Source: UBA6170 sp942491385
GTDB taxonomy: Bacteria; Chloroflexota; Anaerolineae; Anaerolineales; Anaerolineaceae
Direction of reading: 5' to 3'
DNA: 64,000 bases
Assembly (NCBI GenBank): GCA_942491385.1
Contig: CALOAF010000002.1
Span: 310,001 to 374,000 of the forward strand
Position 1 is the stretch's first letter. The number at the start of each line of letters is the position of its first letter. The notes under the pieces were generated by a model. That model was not told the DNA's origin. It searched no databases and was given only the letters and a program-made list of their open reading frames with translations. Below, piece after piece: positions 27,102 to 36,176 of the stretch. The translations under genes were made by a program, and so were the position numbers.

Positions 27102-29438
27102 ATGACAAACTTAAAATATGTTGGACAGCCTGCTCAACGTGTCGACGCACTGGATAAAGTGATGGGGAAAACCAAATATGTTGGCGACATGTCATTGCCA
27201 GGCATGTTGTATGCGCGTTCACTACGGAGTGAACTCCCGCATGCCCGCATTGTCAAACTGGATATAGCTCCGGCCCTTAGAGTACCCGGTGTGGTGGCTG
27301 TTGTCACCAGCGATGATTTCGTCAATCATGGCAATTTCGGTTTTCCTGTGTCTGATATGTATATGCTCGCCTACCAGAAAGTACGCCATGTCGGTGAGGC
27401 CATTGCATCCGTGGCTGCTGAAACACCAGAAGCAGCCCTGGAAGGCGTCAAAGCGATTATTTATGAATTAGAGCCATTACCGGGGATTTTTGAAATGGAA
27501 AAAGCACTGGATCCGGATGCCCCTCAGATTGGACCCGATCGTACAGATGGCAAACATCCCAATTTCCTCTCCCATTCCCCGGTATATAAAGGCAACCCGG
27601 TCGAGAAGTTTAAAGAATGCGACGTGGTCATCGAAAATAAATATGAGACGGTGATGCAGGAACATGCCTACCTGGAAACAGAGGGTGGTCTGGCCATCCC
27701 CACCCCCGAGGGTGGTGTTGTGGTTTATCTATCCTGCCAGAGCCCCTTTATCCCCCGCAATGATCTCTGCAAAACACTCGGTTTATCGGCTGATCGGGTG
27801 CGTGTCATCGTTCCACCCGTCGGCGGCTCCTTTGGCGGTAAAGACGATCTTAATTACCAAACGGCAGGTCAGGTAGCTGCATTGGCATTAAAGGCACAAC
27901 GTCCAGTACGCATGACGTTTTCGCGAGAAGAAAGCATCATCGCCGGTTATAAACGCGGAGCGATGCACATGAACATTAAACTCGGCGCAGATCAGGACGG
28001 TACATTAAGAGCCTGCAAATTTAACAGTATTTATGACTCCGGTGCCTATTCCTCCCAAAGTCCTTTCACCGGTTGGCGCGCCAGTATTCACGCCATGGGG
28101 GCATACCGGTATGATGATTGTACAGTTGATATTGATGCCGTTTATACCAATACCAGCTATGCTGGGGCTTATCGCGGATTTGGAAATACCGAAGTCTGTT
28201 CCGGGATCGAACAAGCCATAGATGAAATGGCAGATGCCTTACAAATGGATCCTATGGATTTTCGTTTGAAGAACTGCCTCAAAGTGGGTGATGTCACCCC
28301 GCATGGACAGTTGCTGACTGAATCCGTTGGTCTGACCGACTGTCTGTTGAAAGTTCGTAAAATGAGTGATTGGGACCGCAAACGCAAAGAGTTTGCGAAG
28401 CAACCAGCTTCAGCCGAAAAACGGCGCGGCATAGGCGTCTCAGCCCTCTTCCATGGCACCTCCCTGGGTGCAGAGGGATTGGATGAAGCCACCGCCACTA
28501 TCGAAATCCATTCTGATAATCAGGTTACACTTACATCGGGATTAACCGATTATGGCACAGGTGCCCGTACAGTTTATACATTGATTGCTGCCGAGATCTT
28601 AGGAATTAATCCTGAACGGATCCATGTTCACAACCCGGATACCAACACAGCCAAAGACAGCGGTCCTACTGTCGCCAGCCGCACCACCATTCTGGCCGGT
28701 AATTCGGTCAGAGTCGCAGCACAGAACCTGATCCAGAACCTGGATTGGGCGGCAGCGGATTTGTTGAAATGTGATGCTTATCAAGTCCATCGCGTTGGGG
28801 AGCAGTATATAGGCCCTAGCGAAGAACCAGTGTCCTGGGATGTTGTCGTCAACCACGCACGTGAGATGGGATTGGTTCTATCCGCGTTTGGAAGGTGGTC
28901 AGCACCGGAAATCCACTGGGACGAAGAAAAAGGCACCGGCACCCCCTATTTTGCCTATCATTTCGGAGCACAAGTTGCTGAGGTTGAGGTGGATACAAAA
29001 ACCGGTCATACAGATGTGATTAACATCTGGGCGGTGCATGATATCGGGAAAGTCATTTTCCCGCAAGGTGCTTATGGTCAATTGTATGGTGGTATATCGC
29101 ACGGTCTCGGCTATGGCTTATATGAAGACCTCGATTACCAGGAAGGCTATGCGCAAGCTCATAATTTTGACACCTATCTGATCCCAACATCCATGGACAT
29201 GCCAGAAATTAAGGGTGATTTTGTAGAAGCAACCTTCTCTGCTGGTCCCTTCGGCGCGAAAAACATTGCCGAACCAGCCATGGTACCCACTGCCCCGGCA
29301 ATTTTGAATGCGATTGCCAATGCCAACGGAAGACGCATCCGTCAGCTGCCAGCCAACCTTGAACGGGTCATGCTGGGAAAGGAACTCACCAAAAAAGGTT
29401 CTCCGTTTAGCTGCAAGGTTGCCTTAAAAATCACATAA
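27102..29438 (+). CDS. Xanthine-dehydrogenase-family molybdenum-binding subunit
   Basis: A 778-residue catalytic subunit with the N-terminal aldehyde-oxidase a/b hammerhead domain (VDALDKVMGKTKYVGDMSLPGMLYARSLRS) and the molybdopterin-cytosine-dinucleotide-binding domain. Mo-site motifs seen are GGSFGGKDD, AYRGFGNTEV and, near the C-terminus, GPFGAKNIAEPAMVPTAPAI, whose Glu would be the catalytic base. AYRGFG, not the AYRCSFR of CO dehydrogenase, excludes a CoxL-type enzyme; purine, nicotinate or aldehyde derivatives are possible substrates. It is the last gene of the operon, with a strong terminator 22 bases downstream. No cofactor-maturation gene (CoxF/XdhC-like) is adjacent. Confidence 0.9.
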   Translation: MTNLKYVGQPAQRVDALDKVMGKTKYVGDMSLPGMLYARSLRSELPHARIVKLDIAPALRVPGVVAVVTSDDFVNHGNFGFPVSDMYMLAYQKVRHVGEAIASVAAETPEAALEGVKAIIYELEPLPGIFEMEKALDPDAPQIGPDRTDGKHPNFLSHSPVYKGNPVEKFKECDVVIENKYETVMQEHAYLETEGGLAIPTPEGGVVVYLSCQSPFIPRNDLCKTLGLSADRVRVIVPPVGGSFGGKDDLNYQTAGQVAALALKAQRPVRMTFSREESIIAGYKRGAMHMNIKLGADQDGTLRACKFNSIYDSGAYSSQSPFTGWRASIHAMGAYRYDDCTVDIDAVYTNTSYAGAYRGFGNTEVCSGIEQAIDEMADALQMDPMDFRLKNCLKVGDVTPHGQLLTESVGLTDCLLKVRKMSDWDRKRKEFAKQPASAEKRRGIGVSALFHGTSLGAEGLDEATATIEIHSDNQVTLTSGLTDYGTGARTVYTLIAAEILGINPERIHVHNPDTNTAKDSGPTVASRTTILAGNSVRVAAQNLIQNLDWAAADLLKCDAYQVHRVGEQYIGPSEEPVSWDVVVNHAREMGLVLSAFGRWSAPEIHWDEEKGTGTPYFAYHFGAQVAEVEVDTKTGHTDVINIWAVHDIGKVIFPQGAYGQLYGGISHGLGYGLYEDLDYQEGYAQAHNFDTYLIPTSMDMPEIKGDFVEATFSAGPFGAKNIAEPAMVPTAPAILNAIANANGRRIRQLPANLERVMLGKELTKKGSPFSCKVALKIT

Positions 29439-29460
29439 TTTTCATATCGACAGAAAGTAT

Positions 29461-29493
29461 GCTGGAGAGGTTGTTCTCTCTCCAGCTTTTTTT
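29461..29493 (+). terminator. Rho-independent terminator of the molybdenum hydroxylase operon
   Basis: GCTGGAGAG (29461-29469) pairs perfectly with CTCTCCAGC (29478-29486), followed by seven T. Confidence 0.9.
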
Positions 29494-29591
29494 GTATTTA
29501 TTTTAATGGTGTCCTGCACTTAATGGCTGAATCACCCGGTATTCTAAAATTCACGGAGGATTAATTCAATTAATATCAGAAAGAGTTATTA

Positions 29592-29819
29592 CTAATCTTT
29601 ATTAATCCTTTTAACAAAAATATCTAAACCAAATAAGAGCATAACCACCAGACCAATCGGAACCAAACCACCCAGTAAACAAAGCAAACCCACCAGGGCT
29701 GCTCCGGTGCCATATATAATGGCGATCAATCCCAGCCCGACAACAAAAAGCAAGACAAACCCGCCAATGATCAATTGGACATTAGTTTGGGAAGTATATT
29801 TCTTTAAATCACGAGACAT
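29592..29819 (-). CDS. Small two-helix membrane protein
   Basis: A 75-residue protein with a polar N-terminus (MSRDLKKYTSQTN), two hydrophobic helices (IIGGFVLLFVVGLGLIAIIYG and ALVGLLCLLGGLVPIGLVVMLLFGL) and a basic end. It lies 33 bases after der, so it is probably the last gene of the coaE-cdaA-ybbR-der operon. The family is not known to me; small proteins like this are common after der in related genomes as far as I recall, but I cannot confirm it. Confidence 0.6.
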   Translation of the reverse strand: MSRDLKKYTSQTNVQLIIGGFVLLFVVGLGLIAIIYGTGAALVGLLCLLGGLVPIGLVVMLLFGLDIFVKRINKD

Positions 29820-29852
29820 ATTACCTTAATCTACTTTCCTAAGCGGCACCCA

Positions 29853-31211
29853 CTAGGATCTCTTCTTGAAAACAATGTGGATCGGCGTACCGGTAAATGC
29901 GTATTCTTTCCGAATGGTATTTTCAATAAAACGCACAAAGGTGAAATGCGCTAGTTTGGGTTCATTACAATAAATCAGAAATGTCGGTGGATCCGAGCGT
30001 ACCTGGGTGCCATAATACATTTTAAACACACGACCAGCTTTAGAAGGTGTATGCATATCCTGCACATGTTGGATGATACGATTCAGGCTGGATGTGGTCA
30101 TGCGTGCCAGACGTTCTTCCTGCACCTTCAGCGCCATCGGCATCACTTGCTCCACCCGCTGCCCAGTCTTGGCTGAAATGAACAGCAACGGAACATAATC
30201 CATAAAATTCAAATCCTGGCGGATTTTTTCGGTGAAGGCCACCATCGTATGCGTATCTTTCTCAATGGCATCCCACTTGTTGACCACCACCACGCAACTC
30301 TTTCTGGCTTCCAAAACATACCCAGCGATATGGGCATCCTGGGCTGTGATTCCTTCTATGGCATCAATCAATAAGAGCGACACATCAGCCCTTTCAATGG
30401 CACGCATGGAACGCAACACTGAATATTTTTCAACCCCCGATTCTACCTTCCCGCGCTTACGAATCCCTGCTGTGTCGATCAATGTAATTGGTATTCCATC
30501 AATCTCCATCTTACTATCGATCGCATCGCGCGTTGTGCCTGGAATCGCGGAGACGATCATTCGTTCCTTCCCGACCAGGCGATTCAATAAGCTGGATTTT
30601 CCAACATTGGGTTTGCCGACCAGGGCAATTTTTACCGATTCATCCTCTTCTATTTCCAAATCCTCGGGAAAAGTCGCAACTAATGCATCCAGCAAATCTC
30701 CGGTTTGGGTACCATGTAAAGAAGAAACAGGATAAGGATCACCCATTCCCAATTCATAAAACTGGTAAGCCTCTTCTCGAAAAACCTTGCTGTCCGCTTT
30801 GTTCACCACCAGAAGAATAGGTGGAACGAGTTCACCATTAATCATTTTCTGTTTACGGCGCAGTATCTCTGCCACTTCCTGATCAGCGGGGGTTACGCCA
30901 GCAATGGCATCCACAACGAAGAGGATCGTATCTGCATCGCCCATTGCAATATCAGCCTGGGCTTTTATCTCTTCGATGAAATTTGCAGAGCCTATCGACA
31001 ATGGCGTTTTACCACCCACAGAAGGGTCAATTCCTCCAGTATCAATCACAAAAAAAGGACGTCCTGACCATTCAGCTTCGGACATCATCCGGTCACGGGT
31101 AGTACCCGGGATATCATCCACAATCGCTTTTCTCTCACCGGTAAGGCGATTAAATAAAGTACTTTTGCCGACATTTGGACGTCCGACAAGTGCTACAATC
31201 GGTTTATTCAT
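29853..31211 (-). CDS. der: GTPase Der (EngA), ribosome assembly
   Basis: A 452-residue protein with two tandem GTPase domains (GRPNVGKST with DIPGTTRD and DTGG; then GKPNVGKSS with AIPGTTRD and DTAG; NKWD in the second) and a C-terminal KH-like domain ending GTPIHIVFKKR. Der acts in late assembly of the 50S subunit and is essential in most bacteria. The length is normal for the family. It follows ybbR by 16 bases in a compact operon with coaE, cdaA and ybbR, so a growth-linked gene shares regulation with c-di-AMP synthesis. Confidence 0.96.
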   Translation of the reverse strand: MNKPIVALVGRPNVGKSTLFNRLTGERKAIVDDIPGTTRDRMMSEAEWSGRPFFVIDTGGIDPSVGGKTPLSIGSANFIEEIKAQADIAMGDADTILFVVDAIAGVTPADQEVAEILRRKQKMINGELVPPILLVVNKADSKVFREEAYQFYELGMGDPYPVSSLHGTQTGDLLDALVATFPEDLEIEEDESVKIALVGKPNVGKSSLLNRLVGKERMIVSAIPGTTRDAIDSKMEIDGIPITLIDTAGIRKRGKVESGVEKYSVLRSMRAIERADVSLLLIDAIEGITAQDAHIAGYVLEARKSCVVVVNKWDAIEKDTHTMVAFTEKIRQDLNFMDYVPLLFISAKTGQRVEQVMPMALKVQEERLARMTTSSLNRIIQHVQDMHTPSKAGRVFKMYYGTQVRSDPPTFLIYCNEPKLAHFTFVRFIENTIRKEYAFTGTPIHIVFKKRS

Positions 31212-31227
31212 TGCTTACTTTCCGCGT

Positions 31228-32481
31228 TTATCCACCCGGTGTAGGTGTTGGCGCTATGATAACTTCAATCTCGATCATTCCTGGTTGAATGCTATCAACC
31301 GAAATTTCTTCGGAGGGTAATTCTACCACTGGTTCCAATTGATATGTTCCAATATTATAATCAGTCAGGTCCAACACCACCCGGATGTCTCCAGGATTAA
31401 TTTGATCAAGAAGGGGAAGTGGTCCTGAAATTAATAGGGTTATAAATTCCGGAGCAAGAATCGCTTTTAAATTATCTGGTAAGCCTATCACCTCAATAGG
31501 GATATTAGCTACCGGCATGCTGCTTTGAACAGCGGCGATACTTACCCTTACCAATACGGTGCGATCATCCCCAACCACCAAAACACCTTCCGGCAAATCC
31601 AATAACAGCGATACGTCCACATCATCTTTTAGTCCACTCAGGTTCAGGGGCATGGTTTGCACGTATCCGGGCAGATTATTAACAATTTGAGGGTTAGATG
31701 AATAAACCGTCACAGCCAATGGAATCACGGATATGTTTGTCAGTCGGTAGCCATCTGCTACCTGGCCTTCCATGTTCACGGAGACAATCACATTGCGATA
31801 ACCATAACGTTGATTGATTTCCTGAAACACATCCACCCGATCCGGCGTGAGTGTAACATTATTAATAACCGATTCACTTTTGTCCAAAGCTACAACATTT
31901 ACTGTTCTAGATATGTCCTCATAAGCCTGGTTCATATCAATCGTAGCTCTTACCTCCACCACTCTATCAACTTGCGAGATTGGACCTGTCACCGTTATCT
32001 GATTTACGGCCACAACCGGATCTTCCGCCTGATATCCAATCGCAGGCTCCCCACGGATATCCAATGATAATGGGACTGCTTTACTGGATAAGTTTTCCAG
32101 GGTAATAGAAATATTGCGAGGGGAATAAGAGACAATCTTAACGGGTCGAATACTAATCTGAATTTGTAGTTCTATCAAATGAGTTCCTGATTGAACACCC
32201 GAGAGATCTAATAGCGCTCGAACGGGGGACTGTGTGCTGACTAATTTATCCCAAACCGACTTCGGTGTATTCAACACAATTGCCACATTGGAAGGCAATT
32301 CACTGGTGATAACTAGATTCGTATCCTGACCAACGATTTCAATGGGTACAGTTCGTGGATATGTTCGGTTTTCAGCCGGATCACTCGCGGTAACAGCAAT
32401 AATCCAGACCGTGATCGCCAACACCAAAGCGGTTATTAGAGTCGGGAATACTCTTTTCGATTTTCGAAGGAAGCCCCACAT
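31228..32481 (-). CDS. YbbR-domain protein (CdaR-like)
   Basis: A 417-residue membrane-anchored protein: an N-terminal helix (VFPTLITALVLAITVWIIAVTAS) and then repeated YbbR beta-domains outside the membrane, seen as recurring VTVTGP/VTVYSS-type strands (VNQITVTGPISQVDRVV, ITLLISGPLPLLDQI). The end is Pro/Thr-rich. In Firmicutes the partner CdaR binds and modulates the diadenylate cyclase CdaA. Here the start is only two bases after the cdaA stop, which strongly suggests the same partnership. The start codon ATG 32481 is preceded by GGAGGAAG within the end of cdaA. Confidence 0.88.
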   Translation of the reverse strand: MWGFLRKSKRVFPTLITALVLAITVWIIAVTASDPAENRTYPRTVPIEIVGQDTNLVITSELPSNVAIVLNTPKSVWDKLVSTQSPVRALLDLSGVQSGTHLIELQIQISIRPVKIVSYSPRNISITLENLSSKAVPLSLDIRGEPAIGYQAEDPVVAVNQITVTGPISQVDRVVEVRATIDMNQAYEDISRTVNVVALDKSESVINNVTLTPDRVDVFQEINQRYGYRNVIVSVNMEGQVADGYRLTNISVIPLAVTVYSSNPQIVNNLPGYVQTMPLNLSGLKDDVDVSLLLDLPEGVLVVGDDRTVLVRVSIAAVQSSMPVANIPIEVIGLPDNLKAILAPEFITLLISGPLPLLDQINPGDIRVVLDLTDYNIGTYQLEPVVELPSEEISVDSIQPGMIEIEVIIAPTPTPGG

Positions 32482-32483
32482 GC

Positions 32484-33365
32484 TTATTCTTCCTCCTTTT
32501 TACGGAAACTAGGAATTTTTACTTTCCAACCAAATATGTTGATATGATCAAAAATTCCAGGAACTGGACGGAATAAGGCGATTAACATGTTTTCTAATCG
32601 ATCAGAGTCCAAGCCCCTGATTAAACGCCCCGCCTGGGCAACAGCTATTGATCCAGTTTCCTCAGATACCACAACCACAATTGCATCAGAAGCTTCTGAA
32701 GAACCCAGTGCAGCTCTGTGTCGCAATCCCATTTGACGTTCTGGAGTTCGATTTAAAATACCACTCGCTGATAATGGCATGACGCAGGAAGCTGCTAAAA
32801 TTCTATTACCTGAAATAACCACTGCACCATCGTGTAAAGGTGAATTAGGATAAAAAATTTGCAATAATAATTCCGGGGAAACTAATGCATCCAAATAAAC
32901 ACCGGTGTTTACATATTCCTGTACAGAATCTATGCGCTCCATCACAATCAATGCACCATGTCTTCGGGCGGAGAGCCGGGCACAGGCAACGCTGATCATA
33001 TGCATTGTAATCTTAATAACTTCTTCAGAAGCCAAACTTTTTCGAAACAAATTTGCGGACCCGGCCCGTCCCAATCGTTCCAAACCTCGCCGAATCTCAG
33101 GTGCAAAAATTACTGGAATCGCCAATAAAAGCGCAGGCAATGTAGTTTGTATTAGCCAGGAAAATGCTGGAAGTTCGATAAATTGGGTTAATAAAGCCAG
33201 CAAAATGACAAGAAATATAACCCCGCGTAACAATACAGTGGCCTTTGTATCCCGTAACATCATCAGAATCGTAAAGAAAATGAGCGTAACCAACACCAGG
33301 TCAAGAACACTTAACCAGTTGATACGTTGGAAAATAAATAAAATCTCATTTAAAAATTCTGGCAC
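32484..33365 (-). CDS. cdaA: Diadenylate cyclase CdaA (c-di-AMP synthase)
   Basis: A 293-residue membrane cyclase. Three N-terminal helices (about residues 15-90) lead to a DAC/DisA_N domain with both catalytic motifs, DGA at 179-181 (NSPLHDGAVVI) and RHR at 215-217 (MGLRHRAALG). It condenses two ATP to c-di-AMP, which controls potassium and osmolyte uptake and cell-wall balance. It lies between coaE (12 bases) and ybbR (2 bases). The C-terminal tail is short and charged. No c-di-AMP phosphodiesterase is in the window. Confidence 0.93.
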   Translation of the reverse strand: MPEFLNEILFIFQRINWLSVLDLVLVTLIFFTILMMLRDTKATVLLRGVIFLVILLALLTQFIELPAFSWLIQTTLPALLLAIPVIFAPEIRRGLERLGRAGSANLFRKSLASEEVIKITMHMISVACARLSARRHGALIVMERIDSVQEYVNTGVYLDALVSPELLLQIFYPNSPLHDGAVVISGNRILAASCVMPLSASGILNRTPERQMGLRHRAALGSSEASDAIVVVVSEETGSIAVAQAGRLIRGLDSDRLENMLIALFRPVPGIFDHINIFGWKVKIPSFRKKEEE

Positions 33366-33377
33366 TTTTTTCTCACT

Positions 33378-34520
33378 TTAAATTGGTTTTAACACTCTGT
33401 CCTGTCGTAATTTCTTAAATAGCAATACGGAACCCTCTGGCATCGTGTCGCGGGCTGCACTAGCCCAGGCGATCACCTTCAAATCATCCGGTGATCGGAT
33501 TTCATACCCTAACTGCTGCCAGATCTGGTTCATCTTTGCCAGTTTTGGATTCAGGAACAATAATGAGATCTCACATTGCAATTCGACAGAAGCTCTTTCC
33601 ATTTCACTGATCAGGAGGGGAATAGCTTTGTCGTGGGGAACATGGTTAAAGATTTGTAGATCTACCGTTCTGGCGATCAGATTCTCAACCTGCCATCCGA
33701 GAACGCCAATCATCTTCTCTCCAGCCTGTAAAACCAGGAAAGCCTTTTCTCCAAATGCTTCCATAATATCGCGCCGCTCTAAAATTTTACCATTGTCAGA
33801 AAATTCATTCAAAAATTCTGCAATTTCATTGGATCGTCGTGGTGTTCCTCTGCGAACGGTTAATTCACCACTGATCGATTGGACTTTTGCAAGTGTAGCT
33901 TCACTTTCTGAAGTTTGTTTGGGAACAAATTTCAGCCAGTTGTCATATACTTGTTTCCAGGTATCTTCGACACTTCCCGCATTATCAATCACCACCTGAG
34001 CTGCTCTGTTTTTTTCTTCCTGCGGAGGTTGAGCATCAATCCGTTGCTTGGCATCAAGTACACTCATTTTTCGGCGGATGACCAGGCGCTCAAGCTGTAT
34101 ATCTTCAGGCGTGTGGGTAACCCAGATACTATCGCAGGCATCTTTGATTTCTGACTCCAATAACTTGATCGCTTCAATCACAACAACCTTAGGTTTAATG
34201 CGCTTTATGACGTAATCCAATCCCTGAAAAACAAGTGGGTGGACAATATCCTCTAATATTTTCAAAGCCTCAGGATCATTGAAGACCAAGCGTCCCAATT
34301 TTTTTCTGTCAATTTCTCCATCTTCTTTCAGCATCCATTGACCAAATTGAGCTACTACTTGCTTATATCCAGGTGCCCCTTTAGCAATCGCTCGGTGAGC
34401 AAGCGCATCTGCATCAATACCAAACGCACCCAGGTGTTCCAGCATACGCCGAACAACACTTTTTCCTGTGCCGATATTCCCAGTTAATCCAATGACGAGT
34501 TTACCCGTCCATTTACTCAA
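33378..34520 (-). CDS. coaE: Dephospho-CoA kinase fused to a GNAT-like domain
   Basis: A 380-residue protein, nearly twice the usual CoaE length of about 200. Residues 1-200 are dephospho-CoA kinase: P-loop GLTGNIGTGKS at 11-21, FGIDADALAH, VHPLVF and the lid-like region RLVIRRKMS. It catalyses the last step of coenzyme A synthesis. From about residue 215 a second domain begins (LTVRRGTPRRSNEIAEFLNEF), with strands and helices like an N-acetyltransferase fold (FLVLQAGEKMIGVLGW, then LFLNPKLAKMNQIWQQLGYEIRSPDD, typical of GNAT C-termini). The second domain's substrate is unknown; its acetyl donor would be made from the product of the first. It is the first gene of the operon. Confidence 0.85.
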   Translation of the reverse strand: MSKWTGKLVIGLTGNIGTGKSVVRRMLEHLGAFGIDADALAHRAIAKGAPGYKQVVAQFGQWMLKEDGEIDRKKLGRLVFNDPEALKILEDIVHPLVFQGLDYVIKRIKPKVVVIEAIKLLESEIKDACDSIWVTHTPEDIQLERLVIRRKMSVLDAKQRIDAQPPQEEKNRAAQVVIDNAGSVEDTWKQVYDNWLKFVPKQTSESEATLAKVQSISGELTVRRGTPRRSNEIAEFLNEFSDNGKILERRDIMEAFGEKAFLVLQAGEKMIGVLGWQVENLIARTVDLQIFNHVPHDKAIPLLISEMERASVELQCEISLLFLNPKLAKMNQIWQQLGYEIRSPDDLKVIAWASAARDTMPEGSVLLFKKLRQDRVLKPI

Positions 34521-34629
34521 ATTTCCTCCTTAATTTTGGAAAAGCATTGATCCTATCTCATTTTAGCTTTGTGAGGCAAGAATGTCAAAGGTTTGACATT
34601 TGGAAAATTTCAAAAATTGATATCCGTGA

Positions 34630-35937
34630 TCAATGATAGATCATTGGTAAAAAAATTTGTTGATACAAACCAACTGGCAACACGATTGACCTTAAGCGAA
34701 TACCAGCGTCAAAACCTTTATCGAACAAAGTCTGCCATACCCCATTTTCATCCTGATACCAGGTGTCATCCGATAATGTGCCAAGGCCATCCACCACAAT
34801 TGGAAAAAACCTTGAATTATTTGTAACTTCCAGTTGAATAAATATTTCCTGGTCTTCGGGAATATCAAAACCGGGATTAATGATTATCTGATGATATCCA
34901 GGAAACATAATTTCCACAGGACCTGATTGATACAACAAACTCGATAATTCATTTCCAGAGAATTGATCATAAATTTGAATATTTACAACACTGGCATCAT
35001 GCGTCCAAAACTCAATTGCTTGCGGAATTTCATTTTCCTGTAGATTGAATTTCCCCAAGGCTTTGCCATGACGAAAATCCTGGCTATTAGGACTCATCTG
35101 CATGGTATGCCCGGCTTCATCGTAAAATTGTATGTTATTAAAGGAGGAATTCTCCTGCCAACCTGTCACAGTGGCTAGCGAACTGCCAATTCCAGCATTT
35201 CTATAAGCTATATAGAAATAACCTTCATCCCCCCATTGACTTCCATAGCTATTCTTCACAACCCAGGCACCGCCAGAACCCAGGTCGTCATCCCAACCTA
35301 CCAACAATACACCATGAGTCCATTTATTGGGGTCAGTAGATGTGCCGGTCAGAACATACTCGCCGGAATAGGTTTCAAAACCTGAGATCTTTGCATCCAT
35401 TTGCGTATAAAGTGGTCCGAGTTCGATTAACTTCTGTTTTATAAATTCAACCGATGCTTGTTCATAGCTTGAGCTGAATTGTTGCCAATCTGTGATGAAA
35501 TATTGTGGGTCACAAGTAAGATTACAGGCAACATCTTCATCCAGGTACGGATCACATGATTCAAGAACCAACCCTTGCTGAGAAAATAGATTGGTTAGCA
35601 TCTTAAAATTGCCACCTTCACAGGTATTAGGTAAGCCCACATAATGCTGGATAGCATGCCAGTTGCATTCCTTGGCATGGTTCACTGAAAAATATCTCTC
35701 GCGACCATCCTTCTTCCAGATTGCCGACTGGACAGCATCAACGGCAGCAAAAGCATATCCTGCATTACAGTCACCCTGGTCATGAACCGCAAAATCATAT
35801 CCATGATCCCGCCAATCAAAAGAATCATCATTCGATGAATAAAAGGGGTTGATTGCCAAACTATTTGATGAGGGGAAAAAAATAAGAAGAATTACAATAA
35901 AAAAAATCAAAAATCCTCGCAATAATGTCAGCTTCAT
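34630..35937 (-). CDS. Papain-family (C1) protein with lectin-like domain, catalytic Cys replaced by Gly
   Basis: A 435-residue exported protein: signal peptide or anchor (residues 1-27), papain-fold domain (40-255) and a C-terminal lectin-like domain of bacterial C1 peptidases. The usual QGxCGSCWAF reads QGDCNAGYAF, so the oxyanion Gln54 and the structural Cys57 remain but the nucleophile is Gly60 and the next Trp is Tyr61. His208 (WTHGVLLVGW) and Asn229 (VVKNSYGSQWG) are present. A peptidase without its Cys should be inactive, so binding or a scaffold role is likelier. Start ATG 35937 follows GGAGG with six-base spacing; an in-frame ATG at 35967 lacks this. It stands alone. Confidence 0.88.
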   Translation of the reverse strand: MKLTLLRGFLIFFIVILLIFFPSSNSLAINPFYSSNDDSFDWRDHGYDFAVHDQGDCNAGYAFAAVDAVQSAIWKKDGRERYFSVNHAKECNWHAIQHYVGLPNTCEGGNFKMLTNLFSQQGLVLESCDPYLDEDVACNLTCDPQYFITDWQQFSSSYEQASVEFIKQKLIELGPLYTQMDAKISGFETYSGEYVLTGTSTDPNKWTHGVLLVGWDDDLGSGGAWVVKNSYGSQWGDEGYFYIAYRNAGIGSSLATVTGWQENSSFNNIQFYDEAGHTMQMSPNSQDFRHGKALGKFNLQENEIPQAIEFWTHDASVVNIQIYDQFSGNELSSLLYQSGPVEIMFPGYHQIIINPGFDIPEDQEIFIQLEVTNNSRFFPIVVDGLGTLSDDTWYQDENGVWQTLFDKGFDAGIRLRSIVLPVGLYQQIFLPMIYH

Positions 35938-36176
35938 TGAAACCTCCAGAGTATTTGATTGATTCATTTATTATAGATGAATTTTCCCCTGATTATGCAA
36001 TATTTGGTCAGGGTCATCCATGTTCAGGATGACATTTCCCGGATATAATCACGGCTGATTGAGAGTGGATTCCATCACCAGCCATTTATCACAATAAATC
36101 AGCAAAGAAAAAATTGGTGAGTTCTTATAACAATTATTAAGGTATCAGCCGGGCTGATGAGATTTTGGAGTATTGT

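Noticed and set aside
26602..29438. CO dehydrogenase (CoxSL)
   Set aside because: The large subunit has AYRGFG where CoxL has AYRCSFR, so it is another molybdenum hydroxylase.
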